Part shown: positions 52,741 to 64,000 of the stretch, one piece after another | Layout of the letters: each line of letters opens with the position of its first letter | How positions within the stretch are numbered: the first letter of the stretch is position 1 | Assembly (NCBI GenBank): GCA_028622995.1 | Contig: JAJQJQ010000069.1 | Location: 186,001-250,000 of the forward strand | DNA from: Panagrolaimus kolymaensis | Taxonomy: Eukaryota; Nematoda; Chromadorea; Rhabditida; Panagrolaimidae | Direction of reading: 5' to 3' | Length of the DNA stretch: 64,000 nucleotides | Made by a program: the position numbers and the translations under genes | Notes under the pieces: generated by a model | The model's database searches: none | Seen by the model: the letters and a program-made list of their open reading frames with translations, nothing else | Told to the model about the DNA's origin: nothing

Positions 52741-53203
52741 ATTGATTTCAATAAATTATTTTATATGTTACACTGAAACAAACAGCCGCAGCACCGTCTT
52801 CGATTGTTATTACCCAACTTCTTTACCAACTATTTAATATTGAAAAATTTTTTTAAAAATGTTAAAAATTAAAAATTTTGTTTTATTCTTGATTAGATAA
52901 GATGTAAAAGCAACTCGTATATTCGCAAGATTTTTGATGTAAAAAATGTTTTGGTGTAAATTGAAAAAAATAATAATTATAAGGTCAATTACAAAATAAA
53001 ATTTTTAGTTTTTTTTTCCAATTTTCTATTGTTTTCTGAAACAAAGCATGTTTGAAAAAAGGTATTTTAAGCAAAAAATTTAAATATAACTAATTGTCGG
53101 ACCAAAAATTTTTTTACTGTTAAAAATCGAAGACGGTGCTGCGGCTGTTTGTTTCAGTGTAACATATAAAATAATTTATTGAAATCAATAAAAAAAATTT
53201 AAT
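52727..53203. mobile_element. MITE-like element with perfect 79 bp inverted repeats
   Basis: The left arm 52727-52805 and right arm 53125-53203 are exact reverse complements, containing GCCGCAGCACCGTCTTCG and a homopolymer of eight T/A. The spacer is 319 bp, AT-rich and noncoding. The outer ends are ATTAAATTT, compatible with a TA target duplication, but the exact boundary cannot be fixed. Confidence 0.8.
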
Positions 53204-56200
53204 ATTATTTTTGTATCACTCGACATACTTGCTTTTTTGAGAATCCACTCAGTCCATATCTTTATTTTTTTAGCATTAGACTCACTAAGTTTATTTAAAA
53301 TATTTTGCAAAAGAAAATAAAAAGAGTAAATAAATAAAGAGGCGACGACGTCTCGACCAACAGTTTCTAAAAGTAAATATCAACAACGCCTCAGGGAAAT
53401 TTTTTAGTGTCTTTGCAAAAACTTTCATAATTTATTTTAATATTTACTTTCTGACCACTTTGATTTTATATATTTTTTGCCCCCGCTTTTCTTGCCAATT
53501 TTAGTCTAAAATTTTTTTTTCAAATCTTTAAAAATATTAAGACAAAGGTGATAGGAATGAGACGTAAAATAATAACTAAAATACGAGATCTTATTAGTAA
53601 ATGTTTTAATACTTTGAAATTGAATTTTTGCATTGGGTTTTTTATTTTTTGAAATTTTTTTGTTCCTATAAAGTTTAAACTTGTTAGCTTTTGGTGATTT
53701 TTTAAATATCTTTCCTCTCATTTTTTATGTTTTTAAAAGCTTCATTTTTTTTTTCTTCCTCAACGCCGCTAAATTTTTAATAACTTTCTTTTTTAGAAAT
53801 TTATTTTAAAATTTTTGAAGTTAAAAATAGTTACATCTTTGTGTGTGATTTATTCATAACATTCGATGCTTTTAGAAATGATTAATTAATATTTAAAAAC
53901 ATTTTTTAACCTCCTCAAACGTTCACACGTAATTTTTAAAAATAATTTTACATTTTTAAGTTTCATAAAAAAGGCTTTAAAAATAAAAGAAGGAAACGGA
54001 AGAAGAAGAAATAAAAAACGTGAGGATATAACTGACGCAAAATTGTGTTTTATCGTTTTGTATTTTTGAAGTTGTTTTTATTAATAAACACACGAAAAAA
54101 TATTTTTAAGCCGATTAGATTTTGTTTCTTTCAAAGATTTCCTTTTTTTGATAAAAAAAAAAAAGCTAAAAACAAAAATAATTTTGTATTATGAATTCAT
54201 ATTGGAAGCGGATTTGAATAAAAAAGAATGGCAAAGATTATTGATTTATCTTTGAAAAAAATAGAATGGTGACGTGAAGTTGTTATTTCTTGTTAGAAGC
54301 CGATATAAAGCTTTCGTCAAAATTAAAAAATCTTACTAAAATTTTCTCGGCGCAAAAATTGTCAATCATATCTAAAATTACAAAAATAAACTTATACTAT
54401 GGCAGAGGTGCTTAATGTAACTATTTTTTTTAAATATTTTTTGCCTATCTAAATTTCTTTGGCATTCATTTGCTACAACTTTTTTGTTTAACCTTTTATT
54501 ATTATTTACACGCATGTGATACGAGATATCTTTCCCAAAGGCATTAAACAAAGCAAATATTTGAACTTTATGATGTAATGGAATAAAGTTCATCGACAAC
54601 TAAAATTAAAATAATTTTATCTATTAATTTTTTTTACAACAATAACAACTTTGCAAAAGATAAATTTGTTTTGTTTTTTGCATTGAATAATTATACTATT
54701 TTTAAAAAAGTCATCCCACGTTTTATTTTTTTAATATAATTTTTGTCGATTAAAAAACTTAGTTTTCAACTTTAAGCTTTGTTTCTTTTTCTTTCTTTTT
54801 CTTTTTGTCATCTTTGTGTAATCAGACATCACATTGTTGTTATTTTTATTAACTGTAAAAAAAAAGTTTTGTTTTTGCTGTTTTTTTCATTGTTCTTGCT
54901 TGTAGCGCCAACCTTAAATCTCACGTGATAAGGCAATCCCCAAGAAAATATATTGATATCTATCAAAATAAAATTGGATTTTTCTAAAAACGCAAATATG
55001 TCATTGTTTGTGATCGATAGAAATATGTACAAAACAATTTTTATCTATCTATCAATTCTTTTTTTTCGTCGTCGTTAGCTGTAATAAACAACCATTCAAG
55101 AAAATATTGTTTTTAATATCAGCGATGGCTTTTTGTAATTCTAATCATTGCTGTCGATCCAAGCGTTTACTCTTGCTTTTTTTCTTCGCCATAATTTTTA
55201 ACATTGATCGTTCGATTAAGAATTGTAACATTTTCTTGGTTTATTTCTTTTTTGTTGCTCTAAAAAGCCAGTGTAAAAAGCAATGGCGGCTCGAACTTTT
55301 GCCGTTACACAAAAAAAATAAAAATGAAATAATTTTTGATCGCAAAAATGTTCAAATTATTTTCTATCGGTTCAAACTCAGGGCTTGAAAATGCTTTATC
55401 AAAGTATTTAGCCACTTTATTTAGAGCTTTAAAGTATCCAGAATTTCTTATTTTTTTACTGTTTTGTTAATATCAAAAAAAATTATAAGCTTTGGAATTA
55501 TTAATTTTACATTTTTATCTTCCCAAAAGACGATGATTATCAACAACCACAAACAAAGCCTTATAAAAATGTTTTCGATTCTTTTGTGTTTCAAAAAATG
55601 CGAAATAATAATCTTTGAAAAGATAATTTAAAAAAAAAATAGAGCACAAAAACATTTATTAATGTATCTTTATTAAATTTTTTTCGTGCGTGTTTATTAT
55701 TTACCACAATCATATTTTTTCTATTTTAAAATTAAAAAATCCTTTATTTTCTCGCCTTCTCTTTTTTATTACTTTTATTATTACTTTTTTTTGTTGTTTT
55801 GTCCAAGAAAAAAATCTCACGTTAATCCCACTTTTTTTTATTGTGGATTCAAAGTTCTTTGACTTTTATTAATAAATTTTTTTAATTATAACTTTTTAAT
55901 CCTCCAAAAAAAGAAAGAAAGGTAACACTCAGACTTTTTTAGGATTTTTTAATAATAAATTTCTTTATTTGTTTCCATTTTTAAATAATCTGTTTTTTTC
56001 TTTTAGTTCGCCACCGCTATTTTTTTTAATAAGGTTTCATTTTTCTATTTTTATTAATATTTTTTTCTTGTTTGGAAAGGTCAAGAAATTTGTTTGTTTG
56101 TTTCTCAAAAAAAAACTTATTAAATTTTTTTGAAAGGCAAAAAGTCAGAAGTTATAAATATAAATATTATTTTTTTTTTTCGAGGCTCGTGGAAAAGGAA

Positions 56201-58799
56201 AGGCAAGGTTCAGGATGTTGAAAGTTTAAAATTATTATTTTCTTTAAGATATAAATTATATTAGTCTTGATCAACTTTAAGCCTTTTTTAGTTTTTTATA
56301 TTTAATAATGACTTCTTAAGTTTTTTTCTTCATAATATCACGTTTTTCCTTGAAAGTAAATGAACGACGGGTTTTTGCTCGATAAACTTTTAAGTTCGTA
56401 AATTTAGAATTTTTTAAAATAATTCATAAAGAATGTTTTATCTTTTTGTGAAAAAAGTTTGTAAAATTCATAGTGTTTCTATTAATTTATTTTTATGAAA
56501 ATTTTTTCCCCAAGAACGCCTGTTATTAAAACCACAAAAGTGACTGATTCCAAAGAGCCAATCTTTTCATGGTTCAATTTAGCTATGAAACATTTTTTTA
56601 AAAATCTTATCCATCCACTTGAGTTTGCCCTTTCAAAATAATCTTTGCTTCTATTTATTTTTCTTTTCTGGTAATAGTTTTCTCCCTATCCTTTTTTTCA
56701 GTAACATAATTATTATCATTCCATTTTTTTTTTCATTAATCATACGTTTTTTATAAACACTCATACTCATTCTTTCTAATAATAAAAAAATGTTATTATT
56801 AAACTGACGTGTTTTTATTCTTTTTTTGTTGAGTTTTTGGTTTTTTGACTTTATTCCATATATTTATTTAAGTTATTATATTTTGTGATACATAATTGCT
56901 TCCTAAAATAGAAACTTTATTCAAAAACAAAACAAAAAAACTGATCCAAAGCCAACTTATTTATTTTTTTCATTATGTGAATTCTCTGAATTCTAAAACT
57001 TTTTTTGGCTCCATCATCATCGTGGAGGGCAACAAAATTGACAACACCAAATATAAAGCTAACTTGACTTATAGCCTCATCATTTTTTATCTTTAGGAAT
57101 GAATTATTTATTAACAAAAAAAACTTTTTTTTTGGCAGGCACGAGTTATTTATTTTAAAAATAATAAAGTAAAGTTAAATGATGCAAATCGGCGACGGTG
57201 TTGTTTTAAAAATAAACCCAAAATAAAAACATTTGTAGTCCCATTTTTTGGCACGAGATTGAATGGAGTGAAAAATAATGAACTTTTTGGGATAAAAGCC
57301 AAACAGATGTATTAAAAATAAAAATTTTGTTGCAGGTGATTTGTTAGACTTTTTAATGTCACAGCAAGGATCAACAAAAAGTTTTACGTCTGATTTTTTG
57401 ATTAAAAATAAATACTATTTCATAGTACACAAAAAATTCTAGCGATTTTTTTTGGCTTTTAGAATGGTCCAAGTTTTCGATTAAAGCGGTTATCTCATCT
57501 TTCAAAAATAAAAAAACAGCTTATAAAAATTCTCACATCTTCGACCTTTGTGCAGCATAAAAATTATTAAAAAAAAAAAACAGGGGGTAATTAAATTCAA
57601 TCATTGAACCATACTTTTTATATTTCTTTCTTTGTATAAACTTTTAAACGCAACACACACGCACACACACGAAAAAAGCGTCACAAAGAGAAAAGGGTTA
57701 GTTTAAAAAAAAGAAAGAAAAAAAATTATCAAACATTTCTGCAATTCCCAATGGACTTTAGAAGAATGAATCTCAATATTTGCATTTGAACTTAGACCTC
57801 TAAATTCTTTTTCTTTTTCTTTATTTTTTTAGTTTTTCAATTTAAAACAAAAAAAAAATACGGAGGCAAATATTTATTTACTTCGTTTAGAAAAAATAAA
57901 ATCTTTTTTATGCCTTTGATTATTTTTTTGTAACTTTTTGCTGCCCCAGCTAAACCAAAAAAAAAATTATTTTGAAACTTTTTTGTTTTTTTCTTTACCG
58001 AAACAAGAGGCTTAAAAAATAAGTAAAAACTCAAGTTTTTTTTCTGCTTCCATTGTTTTTCTTTGAAGTTTAAGTTTTTTTACTGACAATTTTAGCAGTT
58101 TCTTTCCTTCTTTGTTTTTGTTATTAAAATATTTATTAATTCCGGGCACTTCTCTTCGTCGCTTCGTCTGCTTTTTTTTTTACTTTTATCCTAGAAAAAA
58201 ATATGAGTTATTTTTGGAGTTTTCGAGACAGCGACGGACGGTGGTAGTCTAAGTTTTTATAATTAAAAAATCTTTTTTCTTGATTGTTTTATTTTGTGGT
58301 CGCCGCCTCAAAAAAAAATATATAAGAAAAACACTTTTAATAATTGAAAATCGAAAAAACAGGAAAAGTTATTTTTAAAATGTGATTAATTTTTATTATT
58401 TTCATGACTACACAGAACCACCAAAGAATGACAACCCTCTCATATAAATATAATCTGATATTTATTTATATTTTATTAGTTTTATTGGTCTTTTTTAAAT
58501 AAAAGAAATAATAAAATGAAAAAACGAAAATGTATTTATTTTCTTTTTTTTATTATTTTTAAAAATGAAAGTATAAATAATTTTGTCTTTTTTAATTAAA
58601 AAAGGATTTGTATATTTTTATAAAGTCACAATTCAGAATGTTTGCGTGGGGCAAAAAATAGTCTAATTTTTTTTTGTTTTGGTACATTCAATTTATTTAT
58701 TTTTTCGTGGTGAAATTAGAGGTTTTTTTAAATATTTTCCTTGTTTTTCAACAAGAAAGCTAATATCCAAAATTTAATTGTTTTCACTTATCCGCTCAG
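53204..58799. other. AT-rich noncoding stretch
   Basis: 5.6 kb without a supported gene. A short CA repeat lies at 57652-57671. The rest is A and T runs. Confidence 0.5.
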
Positions 58800-58990
58800 C
58801 AAGTGCAGCTCCCTTAGATCACAACCGAAGTTGTAATCAGCGATCATCAACGTCAAATCGTCCAAAAAAGGATAATTTAACGAGCTTCACGCTCCAGGAA
58901 CCACACTATGGCTCGATCATCGCGGAATCTGCTGATCACAGATTTAAAAAAAGCGATGTGAAAACTACTACTACAGAAAAGATCCTGTGA
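58800..58990 (+). CDS. Orphan exon, Ser/Thr/Lys-rich, unrecognised
   Basis: After a CCGCTCAG acceptor the frame reads SAAPLDHNRSCNQRSSTSNR, LTSFTLQEPHYGSIIAESAD and VKTTTTEKIL, then TGA at 58988-58990. A GTGAAG donor at 58987 would instead make it an internal exon ending in phase 2. Its C- and G-ending codons stand out from the AT-rich flanks. It could be followed by the segment at 59126. No domain recognised. Confidence 0.45.
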
Positions 58991-59125
58991 AGTATGATTT
59001 CAAAGATATAAACTTTTTTCAAACCCTTTACTCACAAATATAAAAATAAAATAAATGCGTCAGACTTGGTCGAGAGACATCAAAAGTTGTGCTCTCTCTC
59101 CTCTCTCTTTCTTTGCGCATTTCAG

Positions 59126-59152
59126 GAACAAGGTCGCAAGTCGCTAACTTGA
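59126..59152 (+). CDS. Possible short terminal exon
   Basis: After GCATTTCAG the frame EQGRKSLT ends at TGA. In phase 2 from the 58986 donor the frame instead reads NKVASR and a TAA. It stands next to the orphan exon at 58800 and is the only other exon-like patch nearby. Confidence 0.22.
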   Translation, partial: EQGRKSLT

Positions 59153-62100
59153 TTTTTGTTTTGATAAATGCGTAATGAAATTTTTTTCTTTCGACTTTCA
59201 AAAAAACAAAACAATTAATTTTGTGAACTTTTTTTTAATAAAAAAAATATGGTAATGAAATTTAAATAATTTAATAATTTTTTAAGTGTCTTTAAGCTTT
59301 AAACTTTTATTATTACTAAACTTTAAGCGGATATTAGTCACAATAGTCAGTCTCATTCATTCATTAAAAAAAGTCACATTTTTAAACTTTTTAGAGTTTG
59401 AGTAAAAAAAATATATATATAAAAATAATTTGAGAGGGTGACTTATTTTAATTCATTTTTTTACCTTCAAATTTATATTAAGAAATTCCCACATGTATTC
59501 GTAATTCTTCCCAGGCAACTTTGGTTTAACAAAACAAAAAAAACTTTCACGTATTTCTTTCCAATCTTTTTTTTCGTTGTTTCAATTTATGAATCTATTC
59601 GCTAAAGTTTCTTTTTTTTTGTGCAAAAACAAAATATTTTAAAAAAAAACACGAACGATGTCAATCATTTCTTTCTTTCTTTATTTTTGAGTCAAATTCT
59701 GATGTTCGTGAATCAAACTTTGATGCGAAAAAAAGTTATTAAATTTTTGTTTTGCTTCCAAAAACTCAAAAACTTTTAACCCACAAAATTGCTTTTCAAA
59801 AATGTTTCTCTTTTTGTGGTTTTTTTGCAAAAAAAACATAACAATTTTATTTCGTGGATCAAAAAACTTATTACTTATTGTTTCTGCATTTTATTTCGAA
59901 AAAGCAAAAATGCAAACGTTTTAACCTTTAACAACATTGTTTTTTCCTGGAAAATGTTTAAAGTCTCAAAATAAAAAAAGGAAACTTGTTTTTCGGCAAA
60001 GTATAAAAAAGAAAAGCTTTTTATCATTATTAAAATTCTTTTTTTTGTTTTTGGTGCTCTCAAAGTCACTTTTATAAAATTGTTTTGTTTTTAGTTTAGT
60101 TTAGTCCCAAAACAGTTTACTGACATTATTGGATGTTTGTGGCTCGGCTCTTGTTTGGGTGCACAGTGACCTTTGATAAAAAATAATTTTATGGAAACAA
60201 TTACATTTTTCTTATACCTATTATCATTGGCGATGGCCTTTTTTAGCATCGAATTATTTTTTAATTTAAAAAAAAGTAATATTAAAAATTATAAATAATT
60301 TGAGTTATTTTCCGGGAGATGTCATTTATCACTTTTTTCGATGAATCGCATTGTGGAATCTAGGGTAGAGGAAAGATAAATGGAGGCTATTTTTTTATAA
60401 ACTCAAAAAAATTAAAACTTTCCTTCTTCAAGTTATCTCGCATCTAAAATACATAAAATTACTGTTGCGACCTCTCAAGAAAAAGTATGCAGATATGTAA
60501 TTTTCTTTTCCATTCTTTGATTACTTTTTTTCGTAGCTTATATTTTTTTTATTTGCAAAACTATTTGGTTTCATCATGAAAAGTACAGTTTTATCTTAAT
60601 ATCTTTAAAAAAAGAAACCTATACTTAAATAAACTCAAAAATTACTAGGTTCTCAGAAATCTGTGAGATAATAAAAATAATATTTACTTATTTAAAAATA
60701 ATTTACAATTTTATTTTTAGAAAAATGGTAGCTCTTAAATCTTTCTTTTTTGTTATTTATTGCTTCCAATTTTTTTATTTAAAAAACAGCAGACGACAAG
60801 AAGTTTCTTAAAAAAGAGAAAAAAAGAAGTATTATTTTTTTTTGTTGTTGAAGGGAATGGATTGCTTTTCAATTTAACCCCCTCAAAGCCTTCAGCTTTT
60901 CAGCTTTCAACAGTGGGGTCCCAAAAAATTGAGAGGGTGGATAAAAAAAACTAACTAACGAAAAGAGAAATTCTTTCAAACTTTTTTTCTTCTTCTTCTC
61001 TTTTTTCATGCTTCCATAAAAATAAAATAAAAAACCAAAGCTAAAAAAGGAAAGATTTGAACGAGCGGCAAATAAGCAAGTGAGTAAGTTAAAAAAAGAA
61101 GTTTGGTTGCAGTTTCAAGTTTTTTTTTGGTTGTTGCTGAAAGCTCAATTGCAAATTTGAATTCTCTCTCATCGTGGCTTTTTTTTTTTAAATTTTATTT
61201 GTGGCCCTCTCATTTTTTGAGACTTATTTGAGAAAAAAAGATAAATAACGGATATCGTCACTTTTTTATAAACTCATTCACTACCAAAAAAAGCAAAGCC
61301 ATCGTTTGCTTTTATTTTTGAGATGGAATATTTAAAAAAATTTTTTAAAGGTTTGCCCCAATGAATCTCCGTGACTATTGCTACTTTACTACTGCTTTAG
61401 CAAATAGCAGGTTTCCGTTACATCCGTGCTATTTTGAAAATTGAGATTTGATTATTTACTCTTTTGTTTTTTTAGTTTGGTTCAAATTATTTTTGACTCT
61501 TTATTTTTCCTTCGAGTTACTTTTAATAGAGTTAATAAACCCAATAAAAATGTTTGTTTTTTTTTTTTGCCTTTTTGTAGGAGAAAATTGACAGAATTAA
61601 AATTTTATTCAATAATCTTTTTCTTTTTTGATATTTTTAAAGAAACAAGGAAGTGTTCAAAAACAATTTGGCTAAACTTTTAAAATTCACGTTTTCAACA
61701 AAAAATAAAATGTATTAGACAGGAAGGAAAAAACGAAAAAGTGAAATCAATGGTTTAGTTTCTGCAGCAAGGATTTTTAAAAAATGTTATTACATACGTC
61801 AAATTGAAGTTTGACTTTTTTTTATTGGAGGAACTACAAATTATCGAAAAAAATTTAAATGAAAATTAGCAGGCTTGTAATTTGCATTTTATATCTGTAA
61901 TAGTTATGTTTGTGAAAAAAAGCTCAAGAAAAAAAAGGTTAGGAATTTTCTGCTCGAAATAACAAACTTAAAATTTGTATTTAGGGTTCTGCACATCTAA
62001 ACTTGCTAACACTAAATATGTCTTAATTTTATTTTTGAAATAATTATTTGTACCTTGTTTTTCAAATGTTTATAGTTTTCTTTCAAAAAGCTTTCCCACG

Positions 62101-63437
62101 CAAAAAATAAAAATGCTTTTGAACTTCAAATTGCAAGGCTCCTTAAGAATTTTCAAGAAACTGTATATCTTTCTTTTTTATGATTTTGAAATCATAAATT
62201 ATAATTTATACCTGCTTCAAAAAATGTTGGATATGTAATTACATATTTTTTTAAAAATGCGTTGGTTAATAATACAAGCATTTGCGCGTCGTCGACAGCT
62301 TTAATCACTGCTTTCTGGCGTGGAAATTAAAAATCTTTTATTTTCCATTTCATTCAAAGCAGATAAAATAAAAATTTCTGCAAAAAAAAAAATTTACTTT
62401 ACAGCTGCCACATCAGTTTTCAAATTTTCATATATGTACGTTTGTTGTCTTTCTTTTTAACCTTTTTGTTTCTTTTCTTCTGACGTATATATATTTTTTT
62501 CGTTAACACTACCATGCTTCTTCTAATTCCTTTCTGACTCCATATAAAACATATACGTTTATTTTTTCTTCATTCCATCCTCCACCCTCAAATCTCAAAT
62601 GACATTTAATGACAACTTAATAGAGCTGTTTAGCTGATATTTACTTTTTGAGAAAATCCATTTATTTTTTTCTTTAAACCATTGTTTTTTAATACCACCA
62701 ACCAAGAAATAAAATAGCCCACTCACGTTCAAATTTTTTTTTGATGTTTAAGGTTTTTGATTTTCATGCCACAATTTTTTTCACGCTTCTTTAGTCAAAA
62801 TTTTTTTACTGATTTTTAAAGCATTAATTTTTGTAGAATCCTTTTTCTCTTTTTTAAAGCTAATGAAATTAGACAATGTTTTTAGCTGAAACCATTAAAG
62901 CCAATAAAAATTATTTAATTGACATGCCTTTTTTTCGTAGCGTAAATGCTTTAACATTTTTATTTGAATTTGACTACTAAAAAACCATTCGAATAAACTT
63001 TAAAGGCAATTTACGTGTCAGAAATTTAAAAAATATTTTTTTGGCAAATTTGGGACTTTTTCTAGACCAATGATTTTTGGTGTTTTTCCAAATTATAAAT
63101 TTTTTTTTCGTGGTTGGTTGGTTTGTCTGTTGTCTGCTGCACTTTTATGAAATGTTGCCAAAAAAATATAAGGCATCTCAAATTTCTGATTGATAGGTTG
63201 GTACAACAAAGTTTTTGAAGAAATAAATTATTTAAGGTTTTGGTTGGTTGATCGGTCGGCGGATGAAAAAATAATAATAATGAAAAAGAAGGATTGATTG
63301 ACGTTGGCGTTTCTTTTTTTTTCACGCCTCCAAAATAAACATGCAGCTAAAAAGGTTCTTTAAAGTTAGAGATTCAAGTTCTATCATAAAATTATAAAAT
63401 ATTAGGAGGCGCAAATCACTCAAAAGCCAATATTCTC
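59153..63437. other. AT-rich noncoding stretch
   Basis: No supported gene. A slightly GC-richer patch at 60875-60940 keeps an open frame (TPSKPSAFQLSTVGSQKIER) but has no splice context. Confidence 0.45.
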
Positions 63438-63483
63438 TAGCCCCATGGTTTACTATTTTTTAGCCCCATGGTTTACTATTTTT
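63438..63483 (+). repeat. Perfect 23 bp tandem duplication
   Basis: Two exact copies of TAGCCCCATGGTTTACTATT plus TTT, at 63438-63460 and 63461-63483. Copies this exact suggest a recent slippage event. Confidence 0.85.
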
Positions 63484-64000
63484 GACACTCACGAAACACG
63501 CGATTTTCATAAATCTTTTATTTCCTGTTTTTAATATTACTTATAATTAATTGTTTACAAAATTATATCTTATTAACTCTAAAAACACCCTTCCTTCCTT
63601 ATTCAAATTATGTTTACAGCAACCAACAAAAATTTATAATTCTTACATACTTTAATCGGAAACACTTCTCATAAATTTTCTTTCTTTTCTCATTTCACAC
63701 ACATCCGTTTTCTTTATTCCTAAGGTTATGTTAAACCTTTTTTTGAAATAAAAACAAAACAACAACAGATGTTTTGGATTACCATTATTTTTGGAGTAAT
63801 TAGGTTACAACAATAATAAATTGTTGAGAGAAAATAAAAAGATTTATTTAAAAATATAAAAGTGCACACAATACTTTTTTTTTTTGCTCCAAAAAAAAGT
63901 TTCCCATAATCTCATGTTTCTAAAAGTTTCTTTTTTTAAATTGTTTTTTTTTCTTTTTCCCTCTGAAAAAAAAATTATCCTTGGCTCGAGAAGCTTTGAT
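63484..64000. other. AT-rich noncoding end of window
   Basis: Nothing recognised. Confidence 0.5.

Noticed and set aside
60760..60954. 64-codon plus-strand ORF with SKPSAFQLSTVGSQKIER
   Set aside because: Only a short balanced segment, with no splice context or recognisable motif; too weak to call.

Overview
The window looks like part of a nematode nuclear genome, most likely a free-living clade IV (Tylenchina, panagrolaimid-type) species. It is very AT-rich, full of A and T runs, and uses many 46-90 bp introns. It carries a conventional protein kinase C, a TSC22/bunched gene, an alpha-carbonic anhydrase and two MATH-BTB genes of the kind expanded in panagrolaimids. The clade placement rests on recalled family resemblance and was not computed.

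Layout. 1-4.5 kb (+): the 3' two-thirds of a conventional PKC (C1A end, C1B, C2, kinase), whose kinase domain can be spliced to either of two terminal exons. 5.1-9.8 kb (+): two tandem MATH-BTB genes of identical exon structure flank an acidic protein gene of unknown function. In front of the second copy is a chimeric scar: a TSC22 last-exon fragment fused to a fragment of PKC exon B and then to the duplicated MATH-BTB promoter. 10.1-10.4 kb: a hAT-like MITE. 11.0-27.7 kb (-): one TSC22-family gene. Eight phase-compatible exons give a 497-residue long isoform, and up to five alternative first exons can be recognised, three of them making short isoforms of about 150-160 residues. A tRNA-Gly(GCC) lies on the opposite strand in one of its introns, and a 278 bp hAT-type MITE with a perfect 8 bp target duplication lies between its two distal first exons. 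30.9-32.1 kb (-): a two-exon alpha-carbonic anhydrase with all zinc ligands. 32.3-41.9 kb: no recognisable gene.

41.9-47 kb is an island of small, odd or broken genes: a 1.88 kb LTR element with identical-length 347 bp repeats and an ATTG target duplication, a small two-exon gene beside it, a TATA-driven proline-rich gene with a possible frameshift, an orphan C-terminal exon, and a mariner-like repeat. 47-64 kb is almost entirely AT-rich noncoding DNA. It holds two orphan exon candidates (49.16 kb and 58.80 kb), a tRNA-derived element, a GC-rich hairpin and a perfect 79 bp inverted repeat.

The PKC and TSC22 genes are signalling and transcription-regulating genes whose isoform diversity is written into their exon phases. 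The MATH-BTB genes are probable CUL3 substrate adaptors. Nothing shows that the genes act in one pathway; the main link between them is the physical rearrangement that joined pieces of PKC and TSC22 upstream of the duplicated MATH-BTB gene.
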